Positions 25,455-34,597 of a stretch of DNA of 64,000 bases are shown piece after piece. The notes beneath the pieces are model-generated. The model was given only the letters and a program-made list of their open reading frames with translations, was not told where the DNA came from and made no database searches. Source of the DNA: an uncultured SAR86 cluster bacterium. Its GTDB lineage: Bacteria > Pseudomonadota > Gammaproteobacteria > Magnimaribacterales > D2472. How positions within the stretch are numbered: position 1 is the stretch's first letter; every line of letters starts with the position of its first letter. The translations under genes and the position numbers were made by a program. Where the stretch lies: assembly GCA_943788515.1 (NCBI GenBank), contig CALSQM010000011.1:23005-87004 (forward strand), in the 5' to 3' direction.

Positions 25455-26262
25455 TTATAGATTTCTCAAAGATTTTCAGACCCTCATCAACTAGCTCATT
25501 TTCTATTATTAGGCTTGGAGAAAACCTAACAGTAGATGCATTCGCCTTGAGAATCATCAACCCATTATCATGAGATTTTTTTATTAAATCATCTATTTGA
25601 ATTTTGCTATCCTTGTTTACCTCCACCCCGACCCATAAACCAGCAGAAGTTATTTTTTCAAAACATTTGTGCTTCTCATTTATTTTATTCAACAAATTGA
25701 TAAATCTAACTTCTTTCTTTAAAACCTGATTTAAAAATGATTTTTTAGAAATGGTATCTATAACTTCATTACCTATGGCACATGCAATTGGGCCTCCTCC
25801 AAAAGTCGTGCCATGAGACCCTGCCGACATATGTTTTGAAACTTTATCTGAAGTAAGAATGCCTCCTAGTGGGAAGCCATTAGATATACCTTTAGCAAAA
25901 CAAAGAATATCAGGAGTAATGTTAAATTGCTCATAGGCAAAGAGTGTTCCAGTCCTACCAATCCCAGATTGAACTTCATCAATTATGACAAGTGCCTTAT
26001 GTTTTTTTGCAAGTTTCTTTATTTTTGCTATAAATTTTTTATCTGCTTTTGTTATTCCAGATTGCCATTGAACCAGTTCTAAGATAACCGCTGCCGTCTT
26101 ATCTGAAAAAACCTTTTCTAGATTACTAATGTCATTATATGGATGATTTTTTATCCCTCTAGGCAGAGGCGCAAAACCCTCTGTAAGATGCTTAGCTTTA
26201 GCTAAAGCTATACCAAGCATAGTTCTTCCATGAAATGACGTTGAAAATGAAATGACTCTCAT
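25441..26262 (-). CDS. argD: Acetylornithine-type aminotransferase, C-terminal portion (frameshifted gene)
   Basis: These 273 residues contain most of a class III PLP aminotransferase: SFHGRTMLGIALAKAKHLTEGFAPLP, VIIDEVQSGIGRTGTLFAYE, the PLP Lys in CFAKGISNGFPLGG, and TTFGGGPIACAIGNEVI. The family takes ornithine derivatives, acetylornithine or related diamines with 2-oxoglutarate. The frame is broken from its N-terminal part by one extra base in an oligo-T run (plus strand, 26262-26272). With the break repaired the protein is about 399 residues, typical of ArgD. The apparent Met start is internal and not real. Confidence 0.88.
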   Translation of the reverse strand: MRVISFSTSFHGRTMLGIALAKAKHLTEGFAPLPRGIKNHPYNDISNLEKVFSDKTAAVILELVQWQSGITKADKKFIAKIKKLAKKHKALVIIDEVQSGIGRTGTLFAYEQFNITPDILCFAKGISNGFPLGGILTSDKVSKHMSAGSHGTTFGGGPIACAIGNEVIDTISKKSFLNQVLKKEVRFINLLNKINEKHKCFEKITSAGLWVGVEVNKDSKIQIDDLIKKSHDNGLMILKANASTVRFSPSLIIENELVDEGLKIFEKSIISLL

Positions 26263-26641
26263 TTTTATTTTTATTAAATGTTGATGAGCAAAATTTTCTT
26301 GCTATCTTAACTGCAGCCTCAATTGACTCTGCCCCTGAATTGCAAAAAAATACTTTATCTGCAAAAGAATTCTTGCATAACTTTTTTGCCAAAGTAACTG
26401 AGGGCTCATTTATGTATAGATTTGATAAATGCCAAAGCTCCTCAGATTGCTTTTTAAGAATTTTTATTAGATCTTTATTTGAATGACCAAGGTTGGTGAC
26501 GGCAATGCCTGCCGTGAAATCAATATATTTCTTATTATTTAGGTCCCATACATGCGAGCCACTTGCTTTTTTTACAACAAAATCTGCAGGAGCGTAAAAA
26601 GGCACCATATAATTAGTATATTCTTTAATTATTTCTTTCAT
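26198..26641 (-). CDS. argD: Acetylornithine-type aminotransferase, N-terminal portion (frameshifted gene)
   Basis: The start is set at MKEIIKEYTNYMVPFYAPADFVV, since the longer tracked start reaches across the divergent gene. The segment has VWDLNNKKYIDFTAGIAVTNLGHSN, LWHLSNLYINEPSVTLAKKL and VFFCNSGAESIEAAVKIARKF, all ArgD-like N-terminal motifs including the PLP phosphate region. After KNKNE the frame changes and translation ends in unrelated residues. The start codon is 15 bases from the divergent DUF2244 gene, so the promoters must overlap the coding ends. Confidence 0.88.
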   Translation of the reverse strand: MKEIIKEYTNYMVPFYAPADFVVKKASGSHVWDLNNKKYIDFTAGIAVTNLGHSNKDLIKILKKQSEELWHLSNLYINEPSVTLAKKLCKNSFADKVFFCNSGAESIEAAVKIARKFCSSTFNKNKNESHFIFNVISWKNYAWYSFS

Positions 26642-26655
26642 AAATATATTGTATC

Positions 26656-27156
26656 GTGGTTTCAGTTCAAAAATTAAATGACCAAAAATTTCTAATATCT
26701 TTAAAACCAAACAGCTCACTCATTGGTGTTAATAGAATAATATTTATTTCTAGTATATCTATTGTATGCGGTGGCATAGCATTGATATTTTTCTTTTTTG
26801 GAGCAACGCTCATTTTGCCTTTTGCTGGTTTAGAGCTTGGCATTCTATTCACTGCATTTTATTTAAGTTTTAAATGGAGTGATAAAAAAGAAAAAATATT
26901 TATTTCTCAAGATCTTGTAACTATAGAAAAAGGCTCTAATTATGCTGAATATAAATGGGAAGAGTTCAGGTCATTTACCTCTTTCCAGGTTTCAAAAGAT
27001 AGAAGAGAACTTCTTAAACTAAGCTTTAGATCTAAAGGCGAGGATGTTGAGGTTGGTAGCTTTCTAAATGAAGATGATAAAAATGTATTAATAGAAGAGC
27101 TAACTCAGATTATAGATACATTAAATCTTGATTCCTTCTCAAACCCAGAGCTTTAA
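26656..27156 (+). CDS. DUF2244-family membrane protein
   Basis: This 166-residue product starts at GTG. Two adjacent transmembrane helices (IIFISSISIVCGGIALIFFFFGATLILPFAGLELGILFTAFYL) are followed by a cytoplasmic beta-rich domain (WEEFRSFTSFQVSKDRRELLKLSF...VEVGSFLNEDDKNVLIEEL). This matches the DUF2244 layout, found in many proteobacteria without assigned function. It is divergent from argD and its 3' end overlaps the convergent phosphofructokinase gene by 18 bases. Confidence 0.78.
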   Translation: MVSVQKLNDQKFLISLKPNSSLIGVNRIIFISSISIVCGGIALIFFFFGATLILPFAGLELGILFTAFYLSFKWSDKKEKIFISQDLVTIEKGSNYAEYKWEEFRSFTSFQVSKDRRELLKLSFRSKGEDVEVGSFLNEDDKNVLIEELTQIIDTLNLDSFSNPEL

Positions 27157-28137
27157 TTTCTTTTTAACTTCTTTTAGTTTTAATTCTTTTATTTCAGGGA
27201 TGCCATTTCTAAAATTTGGAAATGATTCTCCCTGTATTAATGGCATAAGATATGCAATTGCCTTTGGGGTAACATCCATGCCATTTTTAGCTATAAAAGA
27301 TTTTGGTAATTTCTTTTCTAAATTAGCTATTTTTGCCAGTGGAGCTGGTTCAATTGTCCAGCTATATTTTTTAGTTTTACCTCTAACTATTATGGGCATA
27401 ACACCATTCATGCCTTCTACCGCATACTGAACTGCCTTGGCCCCAACAGCCATAGCTTGTTCTAGGTCTGTTTTGGAGGCAATATGTCGTGCACTTCTTT
27501 GAAGATAGTCAGAAACAGCCCAATGATTTTTTAGTTTTAATTTATCAGTAATTAAGTTGGCAATATAAGGCGCAACTCCACCAAGTTGAGCATGACCAAA
27601 TGCATCTTTTGTTGCTGATTCTGAAAGAAATTTGTTCTTATTATTTTTCAACCCTTCGGATACCACAACAACACAGTAGCCATTTTTTTTAACAACACTT
27701 TTAACTTCTGCTAGAAATTTTTTTTGATTGAAGGTTATCTCAGGTAATAAAATTATATGAGGCGCATCTCCTTTTTCTTTTCTTGCAAGAGAAGATGCAG
27801 CTGCCATCCAGCCAGCATGCCTGCCCATAACTTCTAATATAAAAACTTTTGTTGATGTTGCTGCCATTGACTGAACATCTAATGAGGCTTCTAGAGTTGA
27901 TGTTGCTATATATTTAGCCGCCGACCCAAATCCAGGACAGCAGTCTGTTAATACCAAATCGTTATCAACAGTTTTTGGAATGGCTATACAGTTAATTGGA
28001 TAGTTTAATTTTTTACTTATCTGTGAAACTTTAAATGCAGTATCAGCTGAATCATTACCACCATTGTAAAAAAAATATCCTATATTGTGCGCCTTAAAAA
28101 CATCAATAAGCCTTTTATACTCTCTTTCGCTTGATTC
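27139..28137 (-). CDS. pfp: PPi-type 6-phosphofructokinase, C-terminal portion (frameshifted gene)
   Basis: The frame is open upstream of the tracked start to about 28137 and reads ESSEREYKRLIDVFKAHNIGYFFYNGGNDSADTAFKVS...PKTVDNDLVLTDCCPGFGSAAKYIATS...VMGRHAGWMAAASSLA. GGNDS and PKTVDND are features of the pyrophosphate-dependent group rather than ATP-PFK (GGDGS). The enzyme interconverts fructose 6-phosphate and fructose 1,6-bisphosphate reversibly. One extra base near 28138 separates it from the N-terminal part; joined, the protein is about 416 residues, a normal PFP size. Cofactor use is inferred from the motifs. Confidence 0.88.
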   Translation of the reverse strand, partial: ESSEREYKRLIDVFKAHNIGYFFYNGGNDSADTAFKVSQISKKLNYPINCIAIPKTVDNDLVLTDCCPGFGSAAKYIATSTLEASLDVQSMAATSTKVFILEVMGRHAGWMAAASSLARKEKGDAPHIILLPEITFNQKKFLAEVKSVVKKNGYCVVVVSEGLKNNKNKFLSESATKDAFGHAQLGGVAPYIANLITDKLKLKNHWAVSDYLQRSARHIASKTDLEQAMAVGAKAVQYAVEGMNGVMPIIVRGKTKKYSWTIEPAPLAKIANLEKKLPKSFIAKNGMDVTPKAIAYLMPLIQGESFPNFRNGIPEIKELKLKEVKKKLKLWV

Positions 28138-28390
28138 AAGATTCTTTTAACTTAAACCTACATGACCCAAAAGCCCCACCAGGCCTATATTTCAATGACT
28201 CTAATGCAGATATTGATTCTTTTGATGTATCTATAAGTTCCTCATGCAGCGCACCCAATATTCCATTCTTGCCTGCATAAATTTTACCGATATCTTTATG
28301 CTTCTTGGCCTCTAAAATTAGAGCACTAGCTGTAGCATTTATAACTGCGGTAACGCCGCCGGATTGAGCATAAAATGCATTTTTTTTCAT
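28136..28390 (-). CDS. pfp: PPi-type 6-phosphofructokinase, N-terminal portion (frameshifted gene)
   Basis: These 84 residues begin the PFK fold: NAFYAQSGGVTAVINATASALI (phosphate-binding loop), GKIYAGKNGILGALHEELID and LKYRPGGAFGSCRFKLKE. Translation stops just after this point. Dropping one base in CTTGA (minus strand) continues as KESESSEREYKRL in the downstream frame. The ATG and position match family N termini. It is divergent from mpl, with 53 bases between start codons. Confidence 0.87.
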   Translation of the reverse strand: MKKNAFYAQSGGVTAVINATASALILEAKKHKDIGKIYAGKNGILGALHEELIDTSKESISALESLKYRPGGAFGSCRFKLKES

Positions 28391-28443
28391 TTTTTCTCCA
28401 TCAAATGTACTGAAATAAAAATATGTAAAGTATTATAACTAAT

Positions 28444-29754
28444 ATGCGAATACATATCTTAGGAATCTGCGGAACCTTTATGGGTGGCCTTGCTCAGATA
28501 CTTAAAGAGTCAGGGCATGAAATATCTGGATCAGATATTCAATTTTATCCTCCCATGTCAGACTATCTTGATAGCTTTGATATTGAAATGATAAAGGGCT
28601 ATGACATAAAAAGCATGCCAGATGCCGACTTGTATGTGATTGGTAATGCGCTTTCTAGAGGCAATGAATCCGTTGAGTATATTTTGTCCAATTCTCTTCC
28701 GTATAAGTCAGGCCCTGAAATGCTTGGAGAGATTCTAAAAAATAAAAAAGTTTTGGCTGTATCTGGAACGCATGGCAAAACAACAACCTCATATATGTTG
28801 ACTCATATTATGTTAGATCAGGGTAGGGATATCGGTTTTCTAGTTGGTGGAATATCAAATAATATATCTGGCTCTGCATCCCTTGGGTCAGATACAACTT
28901 TTGTGATTGAGGCAGATGAATATGATTCTGCATTTTTTGATAAAAGGTCAAAATTTATCCACTATTCACCAAGCACTATAGTTATCAATAATATTGAATT
29001 TGATCATGCTGATATTTTTAATAATTTAGATGACATTAAAAGACAATTCCACCATCTAATTAAAATAATTCCATCAAATGGAAATGTTATTTATTTTGCT
29101 GATGATAAAAATATAAGAGATCTTATTGATATGGGAATTTGGTCAAATCAGATAGCAATTAATAATAATGCTCATTCAATTGAGGCAGTTTATTCTGATA
29201 AGACTCTAAAATATGAAGGAAGTATTTATTCATTAAGTGAGTTACCTTTAATAGGCGAACATAATTTTAAAAACTACATTGCGGCTATTTTGGCAGCAAA
29301 GTCAGATGGAGTTCAAATTCAAGATTCCATTAAATCATTAGCTAGCTTTGATGGCGTAAAAAGAAGATTGGAACATATAGGAAGTTTTGATGGTATAGAA
29401 ATTTATGATGATTTTGCTCATCATCCAACCGCAATAGAATTTTCTTCTAATGCCCTTGTAACAAAAAATCCATCAAAAAAAATACTTGGTCTCATTGAGT
29501 TAGGTTCCAATACTATGTCTGGAGGGTCTCATGGCTTATCCTTGGTAGAGTCTGCAAAATCTTTGACCCATGTTATCTGGCTAGATCATAATAATGTCTT
29601 ATCAGAGAATTCTAGTATTGAATCTACAAACAACACTGAAGATTTTATTTCTTTGGCGATGTCTGCTATCTTAGATTATGATGTTGTTATTTTGATGACC
29701 AACAAAGATAGTCAAAAAATACTAAAACCTATTAAAGATTATTTTGAAAAATAA
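28444..29754 (+). CDS. mpl: UDP-N-acetylmuramate:tripeptide ligase
   Basis: The 436-residue Mur-ligase protein has MRIHILGICGTFMGGLAQILKESGHEISGSD, the ATP loop SGTHGKTTTSYMLTH, EADEYDSAFFDKRSKF and YDDFAHHPTAI. These mark Mpl rather than MurC. It reattaches recycled L-Ala-D-Glu-meso-DAP peptide to UDP-MurNAc, so the cell recycles peptidoglycan. The length is slightly short of the E. coli enzyme (457). It overlaps the next gene by 11 bases. Confidence 0.95.
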   Translation: MRIHILGICGTFMGGLAQILKESGHEISGSDIQFYPPMSDYLDSFDIEMIKGYDIKSMPDADLYVIGNALSRGNESVEYILSNSLPYKSGPEMLGEILKNKKVLAVSGTHGKTTTSYMLTHIMLDQGRDIGFLVGGISNNISGSASLGSDTTFVIEADEYDSAFFDKRSKFIHYSPSTIVINNIEFDHADIFNNLDDIKRQFHHLIKIIPSNGNVIYFADDKNIRDLIDMGIWSNQIAINNNAHSIEAVYSDKTLKYEGSIYSLSELPLIGEHNFKNYIAAILAAKSDGVQIQDSIKSLASFDGVKRRLEHIGSFDGIEIYDDFAHHPTAIEFSSNALVTKNPSKKILGLIELGSNTMSGGSHGLSLVESAKSLTHVIWLDHNNVLSENSSIESTNNTEDFISLAMSAILDYDVVILMTNKDSQKILKPIKDYFEK

Positions 29755-30334
29755 TAATTTACCGGTTTTTCCTTTAGGAATAGTAGCGCTTCCAGGCAGC
29801 ATTCAATCTCTTCAAATTTTTGAACCTAGATATATTCAAATGGTTAAAACATGCTTATCCCAGAACCATGGATTTGTGATTGTTTTTAATGCAAGCAATG
29901 AATCACAAGACAATTTCAATTTCTCTAAGAAGGGGAGTTTTGTTGAAATCATAGACTTTAATAATTTACCAAATGGCCTTCTTGGAATAACTGTAAAATC
30001 TATAAATAAGGTGATAATCAGTAACATATGCCAATTAGAAGATGGTCTACATATTGCTGACATAAGGCCACAGGTTGATCCAGAAGTTGATAACCAAGCA
30101 GTTTTGGCAGAGTATCCTGAGATATCAAGCATTCTTTCTCAGCTCATAAAACACCCTAAGATTATCAATCTTTCTATTAAAGTTGATTTTAGTTCTGCTG
30201 ACTCTGTTGCATATCACTTAGCGGGTCTCATACCTCTAAGCTCTAGTGAAAAACAAAAACTTTTAGAAGCATACGATGCGGCACAGCGTATGAGAATCCT
30301 TTCAGATTATATAGAAAAGATTTCTGATAATTAA
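29744..30334 (+). CDS. LON substrate-binding (N-terminal) domain protein
   Basis: The 196-residue protein consists only of the LON N-terminal domain: LPVFPLGIVALPGSIQSLQIFEPRYIQMVK, then a beta-rich body and a helical end (LIPLSSSEKQKLLEAYDAAQRMRILSDYIEK). It has no AAA+ or protease domain, so it is the stand-alone type found in many proteobacteria. Binding of unfolded peptides has been proposed for the domain; the role here is unknown. It overlaps mpl by 11 bases. Confidence 0.85.
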   Translation: MKNNNLPVFPLGIVALPGSIQSLQIFEPRYIQMVKTCLSQNHGFVIVFNASNESQDNFNFSKKGSFVEIIDFNNLPNGLLGITVKSINKVIISNICQLEDGLHIADIRPQVDPEVDNQAVLAEYPEISSILSQLIKHPKIINLSIKVDFSSADSVAYHLAGLIPLSSSEKQKLLEAYDAAQRMRILSDYIEKISDN

Positions 30335-30339
30335 ATTAC

Positions 30340-30771
30340 TTATCTTCTTAATTTTATTGGCGGCTTATTTGACTTGGCTCTAAGCCAGTTGATAGATTTA
30401 AAAACCGCAGGTATCTTTATAAATTTTTTTTCAATATAGTATTTTCCTGGGTAATTACTAAGCATTAACCCAATAATAATTGTAAATAAACCTTGCCCAG
30501 GCAATACAAGCATCATAACTCCCCCAATAACAAGAGAATACCCTAAGATATTTTTTATGATTAGAACCAAATACCACAAGAAAGAATTATTGACCCTAAA
30601 CTTTGATGTGTTTTTTCTTATAAAATAATCACTTGGTATTAACCCAGCAAGCCATCTCATGCTTACAAGACTAAATAAAAAGATAAATAAAGATATTGAG
30701 CTCAGCCAAAGTATAAGGCCTTTATAAGGCTCAAAAAAAATTACGACGGTATTCAGAGCATTAAAATCCAT
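30340..30771 (-). CDS. PGPGW-type small transmembrane protein
   Basis: This encodes 143 residues with an N-terminal helix (LILWLSSISLFIFLFSLVSM), a short charged region, then two helices spanning LGYSLVIGGVMMLVLPGQGLFTIIIGLMLSNYPGK. The VLPGQGLFTIIIGL segment corresponds to the PGPGW membrane family. The C terminus (KPPIKLRR) is basic and probably cytoplasmic. Function is unknown. It sits alone on the minus strand between two plus-strand operons. Confidence 0.7.
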   Translation of the reverse strand: MDFNALNTVVIFFEPYKGLILWLSSISLFIFLFSLVSMRWLAGLIPSDYFIRKNTSKFRVNNSFLWYLVLIIKNILGYSLVIGGVMMLVLPGQGLFTIIIGLMLSNYPGKYYIEKKFIKIPAVFKSINWLRAKSNKPPIKLRR

Positions 30772-30855
30772 AATTACCCACCTTTTTAATTAATAATGAT
30801 TTAGTATAGCAATGACTAAAAATAAATTTAAAAAATAGATAAATATACAATAATT

Positions 30856-31200
30856 TTGTTAAAAAGAGCCTTAAATCATATTTGTACTGAAACTCTCAGC
30901 AATAATAAAGCCGAAAATGTAATATCACTCGATATTAAGGGCATTTCTTCTTTTGCTGATAACATCATTATTGCCAGCGCAACATCAAACAGGCATGCAA
31001 AATCGCTATCTGAAAAACTTATTGAGGAAATAAAAGCTAATAAAATTAGCATTATTGGAGTAGAAGGAAAGATAGAATCAGGATGGATATTGGTAGACTG
31101 TGGCGAGGTTGTAGTAAATATTATGAAAAATGATATTAGAGAGTTTTATGACTTAGAAGGTCTTTGGGGCGAAAATACCCTAATTGATTCTTCGAAATAA
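30856..31200 (+). CDS. rsfS: Ribosome silencing factor
   Basis: This 114-residue protein begins at TTG and has the RsfS/Iojap pattern: ENVISLDIKGISSFADNIIIASATSNRHAKSLSEKLIEEIK, then EGKIESGWILVDCGEVVVNIMKNDIREFYDLEGLWG. RsfS binds ribosomal protein L14 (uL14) and keeps subunits apart in starvation. It starts the rsfS-rlmH-mrdA-rodA-mltB-dacA-dat series, with rlmH following directly after its stop codon. In E. coli nadD precedes it; here nadD is absent. Confidence 0.93.
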   Translation: MLKRALNHICTETLSNNKAENVISLDIKGISSFADNIIIASATSNRHAKSLSEKLIEEIKANKISIIGVEGKIESGWILVDCGEVVVNIMKNDIREFYDLEGLWGENTLIDSSK

Positions 31201-31665
31201 ATGCTCTTAAATATTATAAGTGTTGGTAACCAACCCTCACCTTGGGAGTCAACAGGAATAGAGTATTACACTAAGCAGATTCCAAAAGAAATCAGTCTTA
31301 ACTGTATAAATGTAAAGGGGCAGCAGCACCCTAAGAGATCTATAAAGGAAGTTTTAAAACTTGAATCCAAACTAATCTCTTCCAAAATAGATCCCAATGG
31401 ATATATTGTTTGCTGGGATTCAAAAGGAGAAATGTTAGATAATTTTGAATTCAGTAAATTTTTTGAAGAATCTTTGCTTCAGAACATGAAGCTTTATTTT
31501 ATAATTGGCGGTTCTTTTGGACTACCACTCGATATTCTTGGTAAATCTAATAAGATAATATCTATATCAAGCCTTACATTGCCTCACAGACTTTTTAAGA
31601 TAGTTCTTTTAGAACAAATCTTTAGGTCTTTTTCAATTCTTAAAAACCTTCCATACCACAAATGA
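31201..31665 (+). CDS. rlmH: 23S rRNA pseudouridine-1915 N3-methyltransferase
   Basis: The 154-residue SPOUT methyltransferase has normal RlmH length (155 in E. coli). The SAM-binding trefoil knot is visible as FIIGGSFGLP followed by ISSLTLPHRLFKIVLLEQIFRSFSILKNLPYHK, the typical RlmH C terminus. It methylates pseudouridine 1915 in helix 69 of 23S rRNA. Its start directly follows the rsfS stop, and its stop overlaps the mrdA start (ATGA). Confidence 0.95.
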   Translation: MLLNIISVGNQPSPWESTGIEYYTKQIPKEISLNCINVKGQQHPKRSIKEVLKLESKLISSKIDPNGYIVCWDSKGEMLDNFEFSKFFEESLLQNMKLYFIIGGSFGLPLDILGKSNKIISISSLTLPHRLFKIVLLEQIFRSFSILKNLPYHK

Positions 31666-33500
31666 TTGATTTAAATAAAAGAGATATTGAAAAACAGAGT
31701 TTTTCTAGGAGATTGCTGCTTATATATTTCTTTTTTGGCTTGATATTTTTAATTTTGCTATTCAAAACTTATTCTTTGCAGATTTCTAGCTATTCTGAGT
31801 ATGAATTAGCTGCGCTTAAGAATAAAACAAAAGAAGTTTTAGTTCAGCCTACCAGAGGAGTTATATATGATAGAAATGGAAATATTCTTGTTAATAATGT
31901 ACCTACATATGACTTAATAATCCAACCATCAAAAATTAGAAATTTGGATGATTTCCTTAGCAATATTTCTAAAATAATAGAGCTATCAGCTGCAGAAATT
32001 GAAAATATTAATAAAAATTTTAAAAGGAAAGCAAATTACAATAGAGAGCTAACAATTAAAAAAGATCTCTCGAATGAAGAAATAGCTAAATTTGAAGTAA
32101 GAAGTTACCAATTTCAGAATGCATTTATAGATGTTAGATATAGTAGAGAAAACAAATATCCTTATTTATTTTCACATGCACTTGGTTATGTTGGCGGCCT
32201 AAGTAACGAAGAAATTCAATCAATTTTAGAAAACCAAAATTTAAAGCAATCCGAAACAACTTTTAAGTATTCAGGCGGGTTTATTGGTGGAAAAACAGGA
32301 TTAGAGAATATATATGACTCAAGCCTTAGAGGGTTTTTTGGAAAAAAATTATATGAAGTTGATGCGAGGGGAAGACTTTTAAAAGAATTAAGTTTTAAGA
32401 AACCCATTAATGGAAATAATCTTTTTACTAATCTAGATTTAAATGCACAAAGAAAAGCTTTTGAAAAAATGGCCAACAGAAGAGGAGCGGTTGTTGCCTT
32501 AGAGCTTAAATCTGGTTCTATAGTTACCTACCTAAGCACCCCAAGCTTTAATGCAAATGGCCTTTCTAATGGCATGTCATCATTAGAATTTAATAAACTA
32601 ATTAATGATGCTAACAAGCCATTTTTTGATAGAGCAGGGCAAGGAAGATACTCTCCAGCTTCTACAATTAAACCAGCTATAGCACTATTTGGTATTAAGG
32701 AAAAAATAGTAGATTGGAACTTCACACTTAAAGATCCAGGATATTTTGTGTTGCCAGAAGATCAAAGGATTTATAGAGGATGGAAAAAAGGAGGCCATGG
32801 AACAATCGGTATGAAGGATGCGATCATAGAAAGTTCTAATACATTTTTCTTTTCTCTTGCTTATAAATCTAACATTAGTGATTTAATTAACCACCTTTCT
32901 GAATTTGGTTTTGGTAGGAATGTTTGCAAAGATTGCTTTAATCCAGATTCTGGATTACTCCCAACACCTGAATGGAAAATGAATAACCTTAATTTTGGTT
33001 GGTTCAAGGGAGATACCGTTAATTTAGGAGTTGGGCAGGGGTATATGAGCGCTACCCCAGTTCAACTTGCATATTATTCTGCATTTCTTGCAAAAAAAGG
33101 GAATCTTCAAGACTTGTCTTTTATAAAGAATGACATTATTAACGACTCTGACTTTATAAATAATTTAAAGATAGATGAATCAGATTGGAATAAAATTCAC
33201 TCTAGCATGATAGGAGTTATTGAAGATCCTAAAGGAACTGCTAAAAGATTAAAACCTTTAAAATCATATTTTGTTGCTGCAAAATCTGGAACTGTTGAGC
33301 TTGTAAGCACAGAAACCAAGGAAGATTATAAATTAGTAAGACAAAATATTGGCAACAGAGACCATGCAATCATTATAGCTTTTGGCCCAATGCCAAACCC
33401 AGAATATGCGGTAAGTGTTATTATTGAAAACGGTGAAAGCGGGGGTTCTGTTGCAGGACCTGTTGCTATAGCTGTCTTAAATGAGCTTATAAACGAATGA
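31662..33500 (+). CDS. mrdA: Penicillin-binding protein 2 (elongasome transpeptidase)
   Basis: The 612-residue protein has one N-terminal membrane helix (LLLIYFFFGLIFLILLFKTYSLQIS), a dimerisation domain starting with VQPTRGVIYDRNGNIL, and a transpeptidase domain with SPASTIKP (catalytic Ser, SxxK), SSNTFFFS (SxN) and KSGTVEL (KTG box as KSG). It cross-links peptidoglycan during rod elongation with the glycosyltransferase RodA, encoded next with a four-base overlap. The length is near that of E. coli PBP2 (633). Confidence 0.96.
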   Translation: MIDLNKRDIEKQSFSRRLLLIYFFFGLIFLILLFKTYSLQISSYSEYELAALKNKTKEVLVQPTRGVIYDRNGNILVNNVPTYDLIIQPSKIRNLDDFLSNISKIIELSAAEIENINKNFKRKANYNRELTIKKDLSNEEIAKFEVRSYQFQNAFIDVRYSRENKYPYLFSHALGYVGGLSNEEIQSILENQNLKQSETTFKYSGGFIGGKTGLENIYDSSLRGFFGKKLYEVDARGRLLKELSFKKPINGNNLFTNLDLNAQRKAFEKMANRRGAVVALELKSGSIVTYLSTPSFNANGLSNGMSSLEFNKLINDANKPFFDRAGQGRYSPASTIKPAIALFGIKEKIVDWNFTLKDPGYFVLPEDQRIYRGWKKGGHGTIGMKDAIIESSNTFFFSLAYKSNISDLINHLSEFGFGRNVCKDCFNPDSGLLPTPEWKMNNLNFGWFKGDTVNLGVGQGYMSATPVQLAYYSAFLAKKGNLQDLSFIKNDIINDSDFINNLKIDESDWNKIHSSMIGVIEDPKGTAKRLKPLKSYFVAAKSGTVELVSTETKEDYKLVRQNIGNRDHAIIIAFGPMPNPEYAVSVIIENGESGGSVAGPVAIAVLNELINE

Positions 33501-34597
33501 AGAAAAAAATAGATTTTAAGAATTTCAGCATTTATTTTGATCAATATTTATTTATTGCGATAACTCTGTTATCTGTCATGGGCCTATTTTTCTTATACAG
33601 CGCCTCACAAGAAGATATCAGTACTGTTGCAAAGCAAGCTATATTCGTTGGTTTTGGTTTGCTGTTAATGTTTTTAGTTAGCCAGCCAGACCCTGATTTT
33701 TATAAAACATTCTCAGGCCTATTTTTAATTTTTTCACTCTTGCTAATTTTCTTAACTATGATTTTTGGCAAAGAAATCAATGGAGCCAAAAGGTGGCTTG
33801 ACTTAGGGTTTTTTACTTTACAATCTTCTGAGATTATCAAAATATCTTTGCCAATTTTCTTATCATCATATTTATACAATAAGCCTCTTCCAATAAGTTC
33901 TAAACATACTTTTATTTCATTGATATTAATAGGTTTTATATTTGCACTTGTAGCTAGACAGCCAGACTTAGGAACCAGTTTAGTAGTATTTATGTCAGGA
34001 GGTTATGTATTATTTTTAGCAGGTTTAAGCTGGAGGTTTATTGGCTCTGCAGCAGCCTTATTCTTATTATCTCTACCTTTTTTATGGAATAATTTTCTAG
34101 CACCATTCCAGCAAAAAAGAATTTTAACTTATTTAAACCCAGATACAGATCCTTATGGCACTGCATGGAATATAACTCAATCAAAAATAGCAATAGGATC
34201 AGGAGGAATTAATGGAAAAGGATATCAAGAGGGCTCTCAAGCGCATCTTGATTTTTTACCTGAGACAGAAACCGATTTTATTTTTGCTGTTATTGCTGAA
34301 GAATTTGGTTTTATTGGAGTTTGTATTTTACTATCAGTATTTTTCTTTATATTGCTCAGATGTTTATATTTAGCATTTAATGCAAGAGATAGGTTTTGTA
34401 GATTGGCTATTGGAGGCCTTAGTCTGGTTTTTGCATCTACATTATTTATCAATTTGGCAATGGTTGTTGGTGTTGTTCCTGTGGTTGGAATGCCTTTGCC
34501 ATTTATCAGCAAAGGCGGCTCATCTTTGCTATCCTTTTATATAGCTTTTGGGATTATAATTTCTATGGCGACACATAAAAAATTAATGCAAAGATGA
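33497..34597 (+). CDS. rodA: RodA, peptidoglycan glycosyltransferase of the elongasome
   Basis: The 366-residue SEDS protein has about ten helices and the family motifs GAKRWLDLGFFTLQSSEIIKI, ARQPDLGTSLVVFMSGG, SGGINGKGYQEGSQAHLDFLPETETDFIFAVIAEEFGFIG and GMPLPFISKGGSSLL. SEDS proteins polymerise lipid II; RodA works with PBP2. It is translationally coupled to mrdA upstream and mltB downstream (four-base overlaps), so synthesis and remodelling enzymes are made together. Confidence 0.96.
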   Translation: MKKKIDFKNFSIYFDQYLFIAITLLSVMGLFFLYSASQEDISTVAKQAIFVGFGLLLMFLVSQPDPDFYKTFSGLFLIFSLLLIFLTMIFGKEINGAKRWLDLGFFTLQSSEIIKISLPIFLSSYLYNKPLPISSKHTFISLILIGFIFALVARQPDLGTSLVVFMSGGYVLFLAGLSWRFIGSAAALFLLSLPFLWNNFLAPFQQKRILTYLNPDTDPYGTAWNITQSKIAIGSGGINGKGYQEGSQAHLDFLPETETDFIFAVIAEEFGFIGVCILLSVFFFILLRCLYLAFNARDRFCRLAIGGLSLVFASTLFINLAMVVGVVPVVGMPLPFISKGGSSLLSFYIAFGIIISMATHKKLMQR

